NCBI GenBank assembly: GCA_965651595.1
Contig: CBFGTA010000020.1
Coordinates: 1-25,052, forward strand
Reading direction: 5' to 3'
Length of the DNA stretch: 25,052 nt
DNA from: CBFGTA01 sp965651595
Lineage (GTDB): Bacteria; Actinomycetota; Actinomycetes; S36-B12; UBA10799
The position numbers and the translations under genes were made by a program. The notes under the pieces were generated by a model. It was not told the origin of the DNA, did no database searches, and saw only the letters and a program-made list of their open reading frames with translations. Position 1 is the first letter of the stretch. Every line of letters begins with the position of its first letter. Below are positions 1 to 7,200 of the stretch, in pieces.

Positions 1-1
1 C

Positions 2-724
2 GACACCTGGTGGCAGACCGAAACTGGGGCCATCATGATCAGTCCGCTGCCGGGTGTCACCGACTGCAAGCCAGGCTCCGCGACGACCCCGCTACCCGGG
101 ATTGGCGCCAGTATCGTTAATGACCACGGTGAGCCAGTCCGTCGCGGCGAAGGCGGCTACTTGATTCTCGACAGGCCATGGCCGTCGATGCTGCGTGGGA
201 TTTGGGGAGACCCTGAGCGCTACCGCGAGACTTACTGGTCGCGCTGGCCGGACGTGTATTTCGCTGGCGACGGAGCCAAGCTTGACGCCGACGGAGCAAT
301 GTGGGTGCTGGGTCGAGTTGACGATGTGATGAATGTGTCCGGTCACCGTATTTCGACCGCCGAGGTCGAATCGGCCCTGGTTTCGCATCCTGCCGTCGCC
401 GAGGCGGCCGTGGTGGGGACTACCGACGACACCACCGGCCAGGCGATCGCTGCCTTCGTCATCTTGGCTAGCGATGTTCCCGTGCCCGACGACGTGAGCA
501 CTGCTCTGCGAGACCATGTGGCGGCCGAGATCGGCTCGATTGCCAAGCCTCGCAAGCTCCTCGTGGTCGCCGAGTTGCCCAAGACCCGCTCCGGCAAGAT
601 CATGAGAAGGCTGTTGCGCGACGTCGCTGAGAAGCGCGACCTCGGAGACGTCACCACCCTCGCCGATCCAACCGTGATGGAGATGATCGCTACTGGGATG
701 GCCTCCGGGGCTGGCGAAGATTGA
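2..724 (+). CDS. acs: Acetyl-CoA synthetase, C-terminal part (5' truncated by window edge)
   Basis: The reading frame is already open at base 2, so only the C-terminal third of the enzyme is present. AMP-forming acetyl-CoA synthetase activates acetate to acetyl-CoA through acetyl-AMP in the cytoplasm. The first visible residues are the family motif DTWWQTETG (adenylation-core A5 region). A WGD stretch, YFAGDGA, and the hinge region GRVDDVMNVSGHR follow, then the mobile C-terminal domain. Near the end lies PKTRSGKIMRR; its lysine is the conserved catalytic residue that is reversibly acetylated in studied bacterial Acs enzymes. The frame ends in TGA at 722-724. In M. tuberculosis acs (Rv3667) sits close to the same downstream genes, which supports the call. 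Family membership is nearly certain; specificity for acetate rather than propionate rests on close motif similarity. Confidence 0.95.
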   Translation, partial: DTWWQTETGAIMISPLPGVTDCKPGSATTPLPGIGASIVNDHGEPVRRGEGGYLILDRPWPSMLRGIWGDPERYRETYWSRWPDVYFAGDGAKLDADGAMWVLGRVDDVMNVSGHRISTAEVESALVSHPAVAEAAVVGTTDDTTGQAIAAFVILASDVPVPDDVSTALRDHVAAEIGSIAKPRKLLVVAELPKTRSGKIMRRLLRDVAEKRDLGDVTTLADPTVMEMIATGMASGAGED

Positions 725-769
725 GGCGCAGGCTGCAATCAGATCTCCTTCCGGTTAGCCTTGGCGACT

Positions 770-1210
770 ATGAGCACCTACCCGCCCGGCACTGATCCCA
801 TCAACGATCCGACTGTCCGCGAACTGGTCGCATCAGCGACTGCCGACATCGGCCGGATCGTCAGCGGTCAAATCGAGTTGGCGAAACTCGAGATGCAAGA
901 GAGCGCTCGCAGCGCTGGCAAGGCCGCTGGCCTGGTGGCGGGGGCGCTCTATGTCCTGACCTTGTTTGTATTCTTCGCGCTGTTCACGATCGCTTACGTG
1001 TTGGTCCAGGTAGGTTTGCCGGTGTGGGCGGGGTTCGGCATTGTCGCCGTGGCGCTCCTCGTGTTGACAATCATCCTGGCCGCAATCGCCAAGTCCCAGG
1101 CGGCAAAGGTCAAGGGGCCAGAACGCACAGTTGCGCAGCTAAACTTGCTCCAGCAGAAACTCGGCGGCATTGGGGACGAACCGACTGTTCCACCCCAGCC
1201 AACTCCCTGA
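770..1210 (+). CDS. Holin-superfamily-III / DUF1469-type membrane protein
   Basis: A 146-residue protein with a short acidic N-terminus, an amphipathic stretch rich in E, L and K (about residues 14-50) and two hydrophobic helices (about 51-79 and 83-107) ending in a lysine-rich cytoplasmic tail. This layout matches the actinobacterial 'phage holin family' proteins (DUF1469/Holin-X), which despite the name are chromosomal and of unknown role. M. tuberculosis Rv3669 is at the same place between acs and ephE. A TTG at 761 is also in frame, but the ATG at 770 is preferred: a TAGCCT hexamer at 756-761 would put transcription start about two bases before it, and no clear ribosome-binding site is visible. 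It is probably transcribed alone or with the hydrolase downstream (76-base gap). Confidence 0.75.
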   Translation: MSTYPPGTDPINDPTVRELVASATADIGRIVSGQIELAKLEMQESARSAGKAAGLVAGALYVLTLFVFFALFTIAYVLVQVGLPVWAGFGIVAVALLVLTIILAAIAKSQAAKVKGPERTVAQLNLLQQKLGGIGDEPTVPPQPTP

Positions 1211-1273
1211 TCACGCCTCGGCTTGCCGTGGCATTGTCCGGCACGTCTCGACACGCCAACAGACGGGACGGCT

Positions 1274-1279
1274 TAGGCT
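1274..1279 (+). promoter_or_regulatory. -10 element TAGGCT of a predicted leaderless promoter
   Basis: TAGGCT lies exactly six bases before the GTG at 1286, so transcription would start at the first base of the start codon. No convincing -35 element and no Shine-Dalgarno sequence are seen. The same geometry recurs at 5825, 14276 and 17642. Confidence 0.5.
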
Positions 1280-1285
1280 TATCGC

Positions 1286-2212
1286 GTGACTTCCCAGCTC
1301 GGCGTCTCGACGCATGATGCCGTCTACGCCCAGGGGCCATGGGAACACCGACACATCTCGGCCAACGGGGCCCGCTTCCATGTGGCGGTCGCAGGTGAGG
1401 GCCCGTTGGTCGTGCTGCTGCACGGCTTTCCGATGATGTGGTGGACGTGGCGGCGTCAACTGCGTGATCTTCCATCCCGTGGATTCCAGGTAGCGGCAAT
1501 GGATTTGCGCGGCTACGCTGGCAGCGACCATCCGCCGCGAGGCTACGACTTGGCCGGGCTCGCCGAAGACGTAGCGGGCGTCATCCGCGGACTTGGTCAC
1601 TCGCGCGCCCACGTCGTCGGTCACGACGTGGGCGGATTGATTACCTGGACCTTGGCCGCGCTGCAGCCTGCCTGTGTGGACCGAGCCGTGGTTCTCGCCG
1701 CGTCTCACCCCGTGCCGTTTCGGTCAGCCCTGTTCCGAGACAGCGGACAAAGATCAGGGTCGAGCCACTACTTTGGCCTGCAGCGGCCCTGGGTGCCCGA
1801 ACGGCAACTGACCCGTGATGATGCCGCCGCAGTCGAACGGATCCTGCGGGAATGGTCAGCCACTCCGGGGAGACCGAGCGAAGATGCGATCGAACGGTAC
1901 CGAGCCGCCTGGCTGGTCAGCCACACTGCGCACTGTGCTGCCGAGTTCTTCCGCTGGAGCGTGCGCTCTTTGCCCCGCACCGACGGGCGCCGATTCACGG
2001 CGCGCATGTCGGCCGCGCGGGTTTCCCGACCCATCCTACAAATACACGGGGGCGCTGACCGCACGGTTTTGCCGCGGGTGGCTGAGCGTGCACGGGACTT
2101 CGTCGACGCGGACTACGAGTGGCTGGTGTTGCCGGGGGTTGGCCATCTACCCCAGGAAGAAGTTCCCGACAGTGTCGGCAGCACTATTGAGCAGTGGCTG
2201 CTCGCGCCCTGA
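1286..2212 (+). CDS. Alpha/beta hydrolase, epoxide-hydrolase type (EphE-like)
   Basis: A 308-residue alpha/beta-hydrolase with the soluble epoxide hydrolase pattern. HGFP at 46-49 is the oxyanion-hole motif, GHDVGG at 112-117 places an aspartate nucleophile (D114), and D258 (HGGADRTV) and H287 (PGVGHLPQ) complete the triad. An Asp rather than Ser nucleophile points to epoxide hydrolase or haloalkane dehalogenase chemistry; HGFP and the surrounding pattern favour epoxide hydrolase. A tyrosine in the cap region (Y162) could assist epoxide opening, but this is not certain. M. tuberculosis ephE (Rv3670) has the same position beside marP. The GTG start fits a leaderless mRNA. The gene converges with the marP-like gene, with 91 bases between their stops and no obvious terminator hairpin. 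The substrate cannot be told from sequence. Confidence 0.82.
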   Translation: MTSQLGVSTHDAVYAQGPWEHRHISANGARFHVAVAGEGPLVVLLHGFPMMWWTWRRQLRDLPSRGFQVAAMDLRGYAGSDHPPRGYDLAGLAEDVAGVIRGLGHSRAHVVGHDVGGLITWTLAALQPACVDRAVVLAASHPVPFRSALFRDSGQRSGSSHYFGLQRPWVPERQLTRDDAAAVERILREWSATPGRPSEDAIERYRAAWLVSHTAHCAAEFFRWSVRSLPRTDGRRFTARMSAARVSRPILQIHGGADRTVLPRVAERARDFVDADYEWLVLPGVGHLPQEEVPDSVGSTIEQWLLAP

Positions 2213-2303
2213 TGACGCGTGGCCAGCCGGACGCTCAGCCTGTCGCTGGCGGCGGGCGATCCACCGAAGTACCGCTGAAGGTCGGGCGGTATGAGGAGTC
2301 CCG

Positions 2304-3503
2304 TCAGCGGGTGTTGCAGGAGCCCACACCGACTGGAGTCGCCGGGCCAGCGGCGGCATCAAACGCCCCACGCGCCTGCTTGGCGGTCAGGGCGTAGGCG
2401 ACGTTCGGATCGTCTTGAGCCTGGGCAAAGATCACTCCCAAGATCCGGCCATCTGTGCTGAGCATCGGACCGCCGGAGTTGCCGGGCCTGGCTCGGCCTT
2501 GCAGCGCATAGATCTCCCGACCTACCCCGGGGTTGCCGTAGATATCTGTGCCGCGCGCCAATTGCGACGAGATCACGCCCCTGACTCGGGCTGGCAAAGC
2601 CTGTAGACTCCCACCGCCCGGGTAGCCAGCAATGATGGCTTCAGCGCCGCGGTTGACAGCCGGACCTTGACGCAGGCTGGAAGCTTCAAGGCCCGGAACG
2701 TCCAGGACCGCGAGATCGAGTTCGGGGTCGAAGTAGATCGGGGTTGCCCGCAACCCACCCCACCGACCCGGGGCGGTCACTACGGGGCGTGACACACCCG
2801 CGATGACATGCGCATTGGTCATGACTCGGCCCGGGCCCACTACGAAGCCTGAGCCCGTGGTCTCTTGGTTGCACTCAGAAGCAGTCCCTGTCACCTTGAC
2901 CACGGATTCAAGCGCACGACGTACGGCCGGTTCGTTGGCCGTAGCGGTTGGCGGCAAGTCCACCGGCGGGGGCGGAGAGAAGCCGAAGCTGTCGAATAGC
3001 TGGGGCAGTCCGGCAGAGTTGACGAGACCCCGAACCTGGGTTGCCATGTCGCGAGCACTCGAAGGCACCAGTCGGTCGATCGATTGCAGCAGCACGCTGC
3101 TGTGGACATGGCGGGCCACTGTGCTGTCGGGAATGGCGGTCAGTCCTGCTGCTACTACCCACAGCATCACGACCAGCGCGGCAACGTTGAGCACCGAACC
3201 ACCGAGTGCATCTGCGATACGGGCCGGTTCAACGGTGATGCGATCACTGACACGCGAACCGATCTTGCTCACGAGGTACTGTCCCAGGATCGCGAGTCCA
3301 ACTACTAGGACGAATGTCAGTGCCAGCAGGTAGGTAGGTTCAATGGTCAGTCCACTCAGCAAGAACGGCGCCAGCACGACTCCGAGCAACCCGCCGCCGA
3401 GAAACCCAACAAACACACTGACACCGCGAATGAATCCGTTGCGCCAACCAGTCACGACGGCCAGAATTGCGGCCGCCACGACCACTATGTCAACGAAGTT
3501 CAC
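2304..3503 (-). CDS. marP: MarP-like membrane-anchored periplasmic serine protease
   Basis: About 399 residues: four hydrophobic helices in roughly residues 1-125 (CvpA-like), a linker, then a trypsin-fold protease domain. The catalytic triad is visible as H232 (TNAHV), D263 (LDLAVLDV) and S343 (GNSGGP). C211 and C396 are placed like the disulfide pair known in M. tuberculosis MarP (Rv3671c), a protease needed for acid and oxidative resistance. Two starts are possible: ATG at 3512 and GTG at 3503. The GTG is preferred because the GGGAAGGA at 3512-3519 (minus strand) is well spaced for it but overlaps the ATG. It is the last gene of the nth operon and starts about 20 bases after the NUDIX stop. 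The known role of the family is envelope stress survival by cleaving peptidoglycan enzymes; substrates here are unknown. Confidence 0.9.
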   Translation of the reverse strand: MNFVDIVVVAAAILAVVTGWRNGFIRGVSVFVGFLGGGLLGVVLAPFLLSGLTIEPTYLLALTFVLVVGLAILGQYLVSKIGSRVSDRITVEPARIADALGGSVLNVAALVVMLWVVAAGLTAIPDSTVARHVHSSVLLQSIDRLVPSSARDMATQVRGLVNSAGLPQLFDSFGFSPPPPVDLPPTATANEPAVRRALESVVKVTGTASECNQETTGSGFVVGPGRVMTNAHVIAGVSRPVVTAPGRWGGLRATPIYFDPELDLAVLDVPGLEASSLRQGPAVNRGAEAIIAGYPGGGSLQALPARVRGVISSQLARGTDIYGNPGVGREIYALQGRARPGNSGGPMLSTDGRILGVIFAQAQDDPNVAYALTAKQARGAFDAAAGPATPVGVGSCNTR

Positions 3504-3522
3504 GGCCCGCATCCTTCCCGGA

Positions 3523-4323
3523 CTAGGGTTCCCAGTCGAAGGAGACGACTGATTGGGTCTCGTGCCAAGGCTCCTCCCAACCCATCGCCGCAAACAGGCG
3601 GTCGAGCAAAGTGCCGGTGAAGCCCCACACCAGTTTGTTGTCGAAAACAAACCCAGGACCACGATAACCCGTCGGGTGCGACACCCAAGTGCGGTTTTCG
3701 GGTGCCAACAGTTCGCGAACAGGTGCCCGGAAGACTTCGGCAACTTCGTCGGGGTCGTTGGGAGTCACGGCAGTCGGCCGGTGCCACCACCCCACAACCG
3801 GCGTCACGGTGAAGCCACTCGGAGGGAGCCACAGGCCCGGTAACTGCACCAGCGGCACAACTCCGGAAGGATCGAGGCCCGTTTCCTCCCGGGCCTCGCG
3901 CATGGCGGTGTCGATTGGGCTGCCGTCAGTGGTCTCTGCCGACCCGCCTGGGAATGCGATTTGGCCCGCGTGGGACCGCATATGCGCGGCCCTGCGGGTA
4001 AGCAGCACATCGCACGCGGGCGGTGAGGGTGTGCGACCTGCTGCAGGCTCGACTGCCACGGTGTCGGACCCGAACAGAACCAAGACTGCCGACAGCTTCG
4101 TCGGGGCATCGGGTGGGCGATAGCGCGACCACGTGGTCATCTCGGCGAGCTGCTCGCCGCCTTCCAAGATCGGTCGGAGAGACTCAGACAACCAGTTCGG
4201 GGCGTAATCCCACGCCCCGAGATCCTCCACCTGCGCCTGCGGCGCCCACTGGGGCGGCATCCCCGCCCGACCGGAAGTACGTCCGGACGTCCGCGACCCG
4301 TCGGCTTGGATTGAATCGTTCAT
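3523..4323 (-). CDS. NUDIX hydrolase, CoA diphosphatase (NUDT7-like) family
   Basis: A 266-residue protein with two diagnostic segments: the CoA-pyrophosphatase signature around 107-127 (LLTRRA...HAGQIAFPGG) and a NUDIX box at 126-150 ending REAREETGL, whose glutamates bind the catalytic metal. Enzymes with this signature hydrolyse coenzyme A or acyl-CoA to 4'-phosphopantetheine and 3',5'-ADP in the cytoplasm. The first 45 or so residues are hydrophilic and not part of the fold. Its ATG overlaps the stop of the upstream TlpA-like gene in an ATGA junction (4320-4323), so translation is probably coupled. The orthologous position in M. tuberculosis is Rv3672c, between the thioredoxin-like gene and marP. 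The substrate is assigned from the signature only; other nucleoside diphosphate derivatives remain possible. Confidence 0.88.
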   Translation of the reverse strand: MNDSIQADGSRTSGRTSGRAGMPPQWAPQAQVEDLGAWDYAPNWLSESLRPILEGGEQLAEMTTWSRYRPPDAPTKLSAVLVLFGSDTVAVEPAAGRTPSPPACDVLLTRRAAHMRSHAGQIAFPGGSAETTDGSPIDTAMREAREETGLDPSGVVPLVQLPGLWLPPSGFTVTPVVGWWHRPTAVTPNDPDEVAEVFRAPVRELLAPENRTWVSHPTGYRGPGFVFDNKLVWGFTGTLLDRLFAAMGWEEPWHETQSVVSFDWEP

Positions 4324-4952
4324 TGCGCCTCGATCCCCAGGTGCTCGTCGATGAGGTCGATCAGTTGCGCCCGGTCGGAGATGAGATTTGTCCGTCCCAC
4401 GACACGTCCCTGTGCGTCAACGAACAGCGTGACAGGTAGTCCCACTATTCTCAGCGAACTCCGGATTTGCTCCTCCGTGGCCACTACCGACGGGAACGTC
4501 ATTTCGGTGTCCGCCGCCAGGGTGAGGGCCGCGTCGCGGGTGTCGGCATAGTTGATGCCGAGGAACCGCACGGAGCCGACGTTGGCTCGGGCCACTTCAC
4601 CAAAGAACGGCAACTCTTGACGACACGGGGCGCACCAGGAGGCCCACACGTTGACGACCGTTGGCAGTCCGCGCAGCTCCGACAGGTCTACTTCCGGCCC
4701 GGCGGCCAAGCACGGCAGTGTCACCGCGGGAAGTCCATCAGCAACAGCTGGTGCGGCCGAATCGTTGTCCGGGCACGGCCAAAGGCCCGCAGCGGTCACT
4801 AACGCCGGATCTGCGGGGCCGCTGCCGTCGGGTGCGCGTGGTGTCGAACTCACCGGGGGTCCAACCGATGACTGATCGGCCGCCACCGAACATCCGGTAA
4901 CTACGGCGACCAGCCCACAGATGCCGCCAGCGGCAATCAATCGCAGCTTCAC
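4320..4952 (-). CDS. TlpA/ResA-like thioredoxin-fold lipoprotein
   Basis: A 210-residue exported thiol-disulfide protein. It opens with a short basic-hydrophobic signal and a lipobox VTGC, so C21 should be lipidated and the protein held on the outer face of the membrane. After a low-complexity Pro/Ser linker comes a thioredoxin fold with WCAPC at 106-110 and the cis-proline loop GLPVT at 171-175. An extra cysteine pair, C60 and C81, lies before the fold and could form a structural disulfide. The GTG at 4952 is chosen because it gives a proper signal peptide and overlaps the nth stop as GTGA; a longer in-frame extension to 5051 would bury the signal inside nth. The position matches M. tuberculosis Rv3673c. 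It probably reduces or resolves thiols of envelope proteins; its partners are unknown. Confidence 0.88.
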   Translation of the reverse strand: MKLRLIAAGGICGLVAVVTGCSVAADQSSVGPPVSSTPRAPDGSGPADPALVTAAGLWPCPDNDSAAPAVADGLPAVTLPCLAAGPEVDLSELRGLPTVVNVWASWCAPCRQELPFFGEVARANVGSVRFLGINYADTRDAALTLAADTEMTFPSVVATEEQIRSSLRIVGLPVTLFVDAQGRVVGRTNLISDRAQLIDLIDEHLGIEAQ

Positions 4953-5698
4953 GATAGGGTCATCACTTTCGCCTTGCGGCCAGCGACGAGCGGGTCCGTG
5001 GGACCTTCCCCGAAACTCGGGCACCATCGCGCGACGGGACACACGCCGCACGCGGGTCTACGGGCGAAGCAAATGCGACGGCCGTGCCAGATGAGTCGGT
5101 GGCTAAGCAGGGTCCAGTCCCGACGCGGAAACAACCTGGACACATCGGTCTCGACCTTGACGGGATCGTCGTGAACCGTCCACCCGAACCGTCGGGAGAG
5201 CCTCCCGAAATGCGTGTCAACTGTCAGTCCCGGGACACCGAAAGCGTTGCCCAGCACGACATTGGCGGTCTTGCGCCCAACACCTGGCAGCTCGACCAGG
5301 TCGGCGAGTTGACGCGGAATCTCGCCGCCGTGGCGGGTGCAGACGGCGTTCGCCATCCCCTGCAGTGATCGTGCCTTGGCACGATAGAACCCTGTCGGCC
5401 TGATGATTGCCTCAACGTCGGCAGGGGCTGCCGCTGCTAGGTCGGCGGGAGTCGGGTAGGCACGAAAAAGCGCCGGGGTGACGGAGTTGACTCGCGCATC
5501 TGTGCACTGCGCAGAAAGGATGGTGGCCGCTAGAAGCTGGTAGGGATCGGTGAAGTCGAGTTCGCAATGGGCATCGGGGTAGGTGGCGGCCAGTTCTCGA
5601 CCAATCTTGCGGGCCCGGCGGGTCCTCGCCAGTTGCGACTCGGCCGCGTACCGAGCGTGCGGGCTTCCTTGCCGGGATCCATGAGCTGCGGAGGGCAC
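4949..5698 (-). CDS. nth: Endonuclease III (DNA glycosylase/AP lyase)
   Basis: A 249-residue base-excision repair enzyme that removes oxidised pyrimidines and cuts the abasic strand. The LSAQCTD segment (61-67), the helix-hairpin-helix LPGVGRKTA (137-145) with catalytic K143, and catalytic D161 in VDTHFGR are all present. The [4Fe-4S] ligands follow the classic C-x6-C-x2-C-x5-C spacing (C210, C217, C220, C226). The first 25 or so residues are an extra basic N-terminal segment. The GTG start at 5698 is supported by a strong GGAAGGAG site (5707-5714, minus strand) eight bases upstream. It is first in a four-gene operon with the TlpA-like, NUDIX and MarP-like genes. The promoter must lie in the 138-base divergent region shared with the RsiG-like gene, but I cannot place it with confidence. 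Confidence 0.97.
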   Translation of the reverse strand: MPSAAHGSRQGSPHARYAAESQLARTRRARKIGRELAATYPDAHCELDFTDPYQLLAATILSAQCTDARVNSVTPALFRAYPTPADLAAAAPADVEAIIRPTGFYRAKARSLQGMANAVCTRHGGEIPRQLADLVELPGVGRKTANVVLGNAFGVPGLTVDTHFGRLSRRFGWTVHDDPVKVETDVSRLFPRRDWTLLSHRLIWHGRRICFARRPACGVCPVARWCPSFGEGPTDPLVAGRKAKVMTLS

Positions 5699-5824
5699 GA
5701 CTTACACTCCTTCCAGCACAGGTCGCCGACTGTGACGATTAACCGACGGTACCCGATTGCGTCTCACCGCGCCGGGACGTACCGGGCATGCAACTGCTGC
5801 CCCAGGGACCGCTGCGATGCGGGA

Positions 5825-5830
5825 TAGGCT
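5825..5830 (+). promoter_or_regulatory. -10 element TAGGCT of a predicted leaderless promoter
   Basis: TAGGCT followed by six bases and the ATG at 5837 of the RsiG-like gene. It is the same hexamer and spacing as at 1274. No Shine-Dalgarno sequence is present, and no good -35 is seen. Confidence 0.55.
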
Positions 5831-5836
5831 TGCACC

Positions 5837-6358
5837 ATGGCGCCACCGACTGATGCAACTAAGCCAGAGCAGGCTTCACCGCGGAACCCTCCCCTGTCCG
5901 AGGTGAGTCTTGAGGACTTGCGGCGGCTGCGGCGGCGGCTGCAACAGACGGAAGAACGTTTGTCCTACTGGAGACGTCTAGTCCACGCTCGTATCGACCT
6001 GCTCGATGCGGGTGGTTCAACGGACCCGTCGTCATCTGACTCGGTCATGCGTATCTTAGCTCGGGGCATCGATTCAACCGAGCGGACGTTCTTGGCCAGT
6101 ATCTCCGCCGACTACGGACGCCCACCGTCGATCATGGAAGCTGCCTGGAACAACACTCGGAATGCTAGCGGTGCCCAAGCTGAGGAAGTTCGAGCCGGGC
6201 TGGAAGCAGCCGAACAAGAATTGTCTGCCTTGCGGTCGCGCGTGATCCACGAGGTCGACGCCGCTTCCGCAGAGCTAGTCCGGCGCTACCGCGGTGACCT
6301 CCGCCTGGCCACTTCGGCCCTACCGCCGAGTGAGCCAGGCGCTCACCAGCGACGGTAA
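5837..6358 (+). CDS. RsiG-like anti-sigma factor (predicted c-di-GMP-binding coiled coil)
   Basis: A 173-residue hydrophilic protein with two long charged helices (about 22-57 and 113-155) separated by a less regular segment. In Streptomyces RsiG, two antiparallel helices each carry E(x3)S(x2)R(x3)Q(x3)D and hold a c-di-GMP dimer, which lets RsiG sequester the sigma factor WhiG. Both helices here keep the spacing: E39, S43, R46, H50, D54 and E126, S130, R133, I137, D141. Four of five positions match in each, and only the Gln is changed (to His and Ile). This strongly suggests the same fold, but ligand binding with the altered position is inference. No sigma factor gene is in the window. It lies 154 bases before crp and diverges from nth. 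It could instead be a coiled coil of another family, though the double motif makes that unlikely. Confidence 0.68.
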   Translation: MAPPTDATKPEQASPRNPPLSEVSLEDLRRLRRRLQQTEERLSYWRRLVHARIDLLDAGGSTDPSSSDSVMRILARGIDSTERTFLASISADYGRPPSIMEAAWNNTRNASGAQAEEVRAGLEAAEQELSALRSRVIHEVDAASAELVRRYRGDLRLATSALPPSEPGAHQRR

Positions 6359-6362
6359 ACAG

Positions 6363-6387
6363 TCCGACGGGCCCGATTTTCGTCGGA
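6363..6387 (+). terminator. Hairpin after the RsiG-like gene
   Basis: TCCGACG (6363-6369) and CGTCGGA (6381-6387) form a perfect 7-bp stem with an 11-base loop directly after the stop codon at 6358. There is no T-run behind it, so it is a weak terminator or RNA-stability hairpin at best. Confidence 0.3.
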
Positions 6388-6449
6388 ATGGTGGGTCCAC
6401 GGGCTGCGAAGATACGAAATTCAATGCAACAATCACGCTGAGACCTGAA

Positions 6450-6507
6450 CGAGGTGTGCTTCGGCATGCCTCGCCTTATCCGAATGCCGCTCCTGATCGT
6501 GCGAGGT
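6450..6507 (+). promoter_or_regulatory. crp leader: UUCG-capped hairpin with possible alternative pairing to the ribosome-binding site
   Basis: CGAGGTGTGC (6450-6459) and GCATGCCTCG (6464-6473) form a 10-bp stem with two G-U pairs, closed by the very stable C(UUCG)G tetraloop. The 3' arm CCTCGC (6469-6474) is also perfectly complementary to GCGAGG at 6501-6506, the likely ribosome-binding site five bases before the crp GTG (6512). The 5' arm and the ribosome-binding site share CGAGGT, so the two pairings exclude each other. This layout resembles a translational attenuator, but no ligand-binding domain is recognised. Confidence 0.4.
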
Positions 6508-6511
6508 ACTT

Positions 6512-7186
6512 GTGGAAGACGTCCTGAGCCGTGCTCCCCTGTTCGCAGCCCTCGACGCCGAAGCTGCCGCGGCGTTGCGGGCATCCATGGAGAGCATCAG
6601 CCTCGGCAAAGGCCAGGTGCTGTTTCGAGAGGGTGAGCGGGGAGATCGGCTGTTCGTCGTCACTGACGGCAAGGTAAAACTCGGTCACACTGCACCTGAC
6701 GGACGCGAAAGCCTCTTGGCGGTCCTCGGCCCCAGTGAGCTATTCGGCGAATTGAGCTTGTTCGACCCTGGACCTCGGACAGCGACTGCGACCGCATTGA
6801 CCGACGCCAGCCTGATGGCTCTGGGTCATTCCGCACTGCGGCCGTGGCTAACCGGTCGGCCCGAGGTGGCCGAGGCGCTGCTCGGCGCACTGGCTCAACG
6901 TCTCCGCCGCACTAACGAACAAATGGCTGACCTGGTGTTTTCCGACGTGCCTGGACGAGTAGCCAAGACTCTCATCGAACTCGGCGACAAGTTCGGCAGG
7001 CAGATGCCCGATGGTCTGCACGTCACTCACGACATGACCCAGGAAGAACTCGCCCAACTCGTCGGCGCGTCCCGCGAAACCGTCAACAAAGCGCTCGCGG
7101 ACTTTGCTGCCCGGGGCTGGATCCGCCTGGAGTCCCGATCGGTCGTCTTGCTGGAACCCGAACGACTGGAACGACGTTCGCGTTGA
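6512..7186 (+). CDS. crp: cAMP receptor protein (Crp/Fnr family transcription factor)
   Basis: A 224-residue global regulator closely resembling M. tuberculosis Crp (Rv3676). Residues 1-115 are a cyclic-nucleotide-binding beta-roll with the phosphate-binding cassette FGELSLFDPGPRTATA (78-93), in which R89 and T90 are placed to bind the cAMP phosphate. A long dimer helix follows (about 117-145), then a winged helix-turn-helix whose recognition helix lies in GASRETVNKALADF (185-198). The GTG at 6512 is chosen because the protein then begins like known actinobacterial Crp and has GAGG just upstream. The nth and marP genes nearby repeat the mycobacterial order. Two further genes follow at short spacing, so crp, the membrane protein and gluQ are probably co-transcribed. 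cAMP as ligand is inferred from the cassette and orthology. Confidence 0.95.
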   Translation: MEDVLSRAPLFAALDAEAAAALRASMESISLGKGQVLFREGERGDRLFVVTDGKVKLGHTAPDGRESLLAVLGPSELFGELSLFDPGPRTATATALTDASLMALGHSALRPWLTGRPEVAEALLGALAQRLRRTNEQMADLVFSDVPGRVAKTLIELGDKFGRQMPDGLHVTHDMTQEELAQLVGASRETVNKALADFAARGWIRLESRSVVLLEPERLERRSR

Positions 7187-7200
7187 CGGGAGGCGCCCCC

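Noticed and set aside
770..1210. Prophage remnant because of the holin-like protein
   Set aside because: The family is widely chromosomal in Actinobacteria, and the mycobacterial locus has the same gene in this place; no other phage gene is present.
4953..5051. Longer N-terminus for the TlpA-like protein
   Set aside because: It would lie inside nth and place the signal peptide and lipobox in the middle of the protein.
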